Assembly: GCA_013396755.1 (NCBI GenBank)
Contig: VWZF01004016.1
Location: forward strand, 598-64,597
DNA length: 64,000 bases
Reading direction: 5' to 3'
From: Sclerurus mexicanus
Taxonomy: Eukaryota > Chordata > Aves > Passeriformes > Furnariidae
Below are positions 63,181 through 64,000 of the stretch, piece by piece (position 1 is the first letter of the stretch; each line of letters starts with the position of its first letter). Both the position numbers and the translations under genes were made by a program. The notes under the pieces are model-generated. The model was not told the DNA's origin, did not search any database, and saw only the letters and a program-made list of their open reading frames with translations.

Positions 63181-64000
63181 GTAAGGTGCTGCGGAGATCC
63201 GTGTTTGTTTTCAGAAACAGGCTGTTTGCAGTAGTATGTGTTAGCCTGCTTTTGAAACTTCTCTAATTTTACAGTGTTCTAAGTAAGTGTCATTACTTTT
63301 CCTTCTTCCTGAATTTGCAGTTTCCTTGGCAAGCTCTTTACTTTTTCTATTTAGTTACCAAAAAAATCCTACCTTTTCTGTACTGTTCTACTCATTTATA
63401 GAATCCATTATTTGTATATAAATAATGTATAAAATCCATTATTGCTTCTCTTAATATTTTCCAGGGAACTACAGAAAATAAACCTGTTTTAATAAGGGAA
63501 AATATTTCCATAACATTTGGAAAATTTAGGGCTGCAATTTCAAGGATAATGAAGTAATAATAATACAGGCAACTAATTGAAAAAGCAAGAATTGCTTTTT
63601 CAAATGTGCCTGAATTATAATGACGTGTGTCTGGCATATATGTCCTCATTCTAGCACTATTTAAAAAAAATAAAAATTAGTGCCTTATTTTCATAATGAA
63701 CTTTTTGGACTCTGAGTTCTTAATTGTAAGATCAGATTTTGACTTCTATTCCTTAAGTGTGGGAATTGCACGTATTTGGTACTTTCACACAGTTGAGTCA
63801 TTTAATGTGCATGTAGCTCCCTGGACCTATTTTGAATGAGTTTTCCTTGAGCAGCTGAGGTGTGGAAGGCAACCAGAAATGCATTAAGCCTTGGTCCCCA
63901 AACAGCAGAAGGATTTCGTGAAACTCCCTTTTCTTGATATGTACTTTTGTTCTATTTTCATATCCCAAGATGACAGCATAGTTATTTGTTAGATCTCCTT
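63181..64000 (+). other. CLASP2 intron, start only
   Basis: Intron beginning GTAAGG and running off the window. It is AT-rich. No exon with TOG2 sequence was found before the end. Confidence 0.85.

Noticed and set aside
1..64000. tRNA, snoRNA or microRNA genes in the introns
   Set aside because: No tRNA box A/B pair, snoRNA box set or convincing long precursor hairpin was found by eye. A covariance-model scan would be needed to exclude them.

Overview
This is vertebrate nuclear DNA, almost certainly from a bird. CR1 LINE fragments occur in both orientations, and one keeps the ATTCTATGATTCTGTG-type 3' tail. The rest is mostly AT-rich intron with small GT-AG bounded exons. I see no bacterial or phage gene organisation. 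The species cannot be fixed from the sequence alone.

The window holds the 5' half of one plus-strand gene, CLASP2 (CLIP-associating protein 2, a microtubule plus-end rescue factor). Eight internal coding exons can be read: 11052-11130, 18098-18201, 21561-21652, 21973-22048, 23533-23630, 30569-30639, 48660-48806 and 63101-63180. All splice phases agree, and together they give 747 nt or 249 codons with no stop. The first six encode most of the N-terminal TOG1 HEAT-repeat domain. The seventh encodes the Ser/Pro-rich linker and the eighth leads into TOG2. The alpha first exon (about 65 N-terminal residues) lies upstream of position 1. The CpG-rich first 540 bases are probably the downstream edge of its promoter island. 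The gene runs on past 64000.

The 18-kb intron 30640-48659 carries two alternative first exons for the short isoforms. At 35672-35687, inside a CpG island, a tiny exon encodes MAVGD and has a perfect donor (gamma-type start). At 48115-48148 an exon encodes MRRLICKRICD plus one base (beta-type start, with two cysteines in a basic context for lipid anchoring). Both end in phase 1 and splice in frame to 48660. The gamma start is preceded by an 8-copy GC-rich minisatellite whose unit grows from 28 to 29 to 31 bp. The only ambiguous base in the window (35667) lies between the array and the start codon. So one locus encodes a TOG1-containing protein (alpha), a short cytosolic form (gamma) and a short, probably membrane-anchored form (beta) from separate promoters.

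The remaining sequence is intron: six recognisable CR1 fragments, simple repeats, two exact tandem duplications (1138-1201 and 38004-38063), an unexplained intronic CpG island at about 20590-21050, RFX/X-box-like and octamer motifs, and two long GC-richer stretches (about 43600-44500 and 50340-52300) that I could not assign. None of the long ORFs in the introns looks like a real protein gene.
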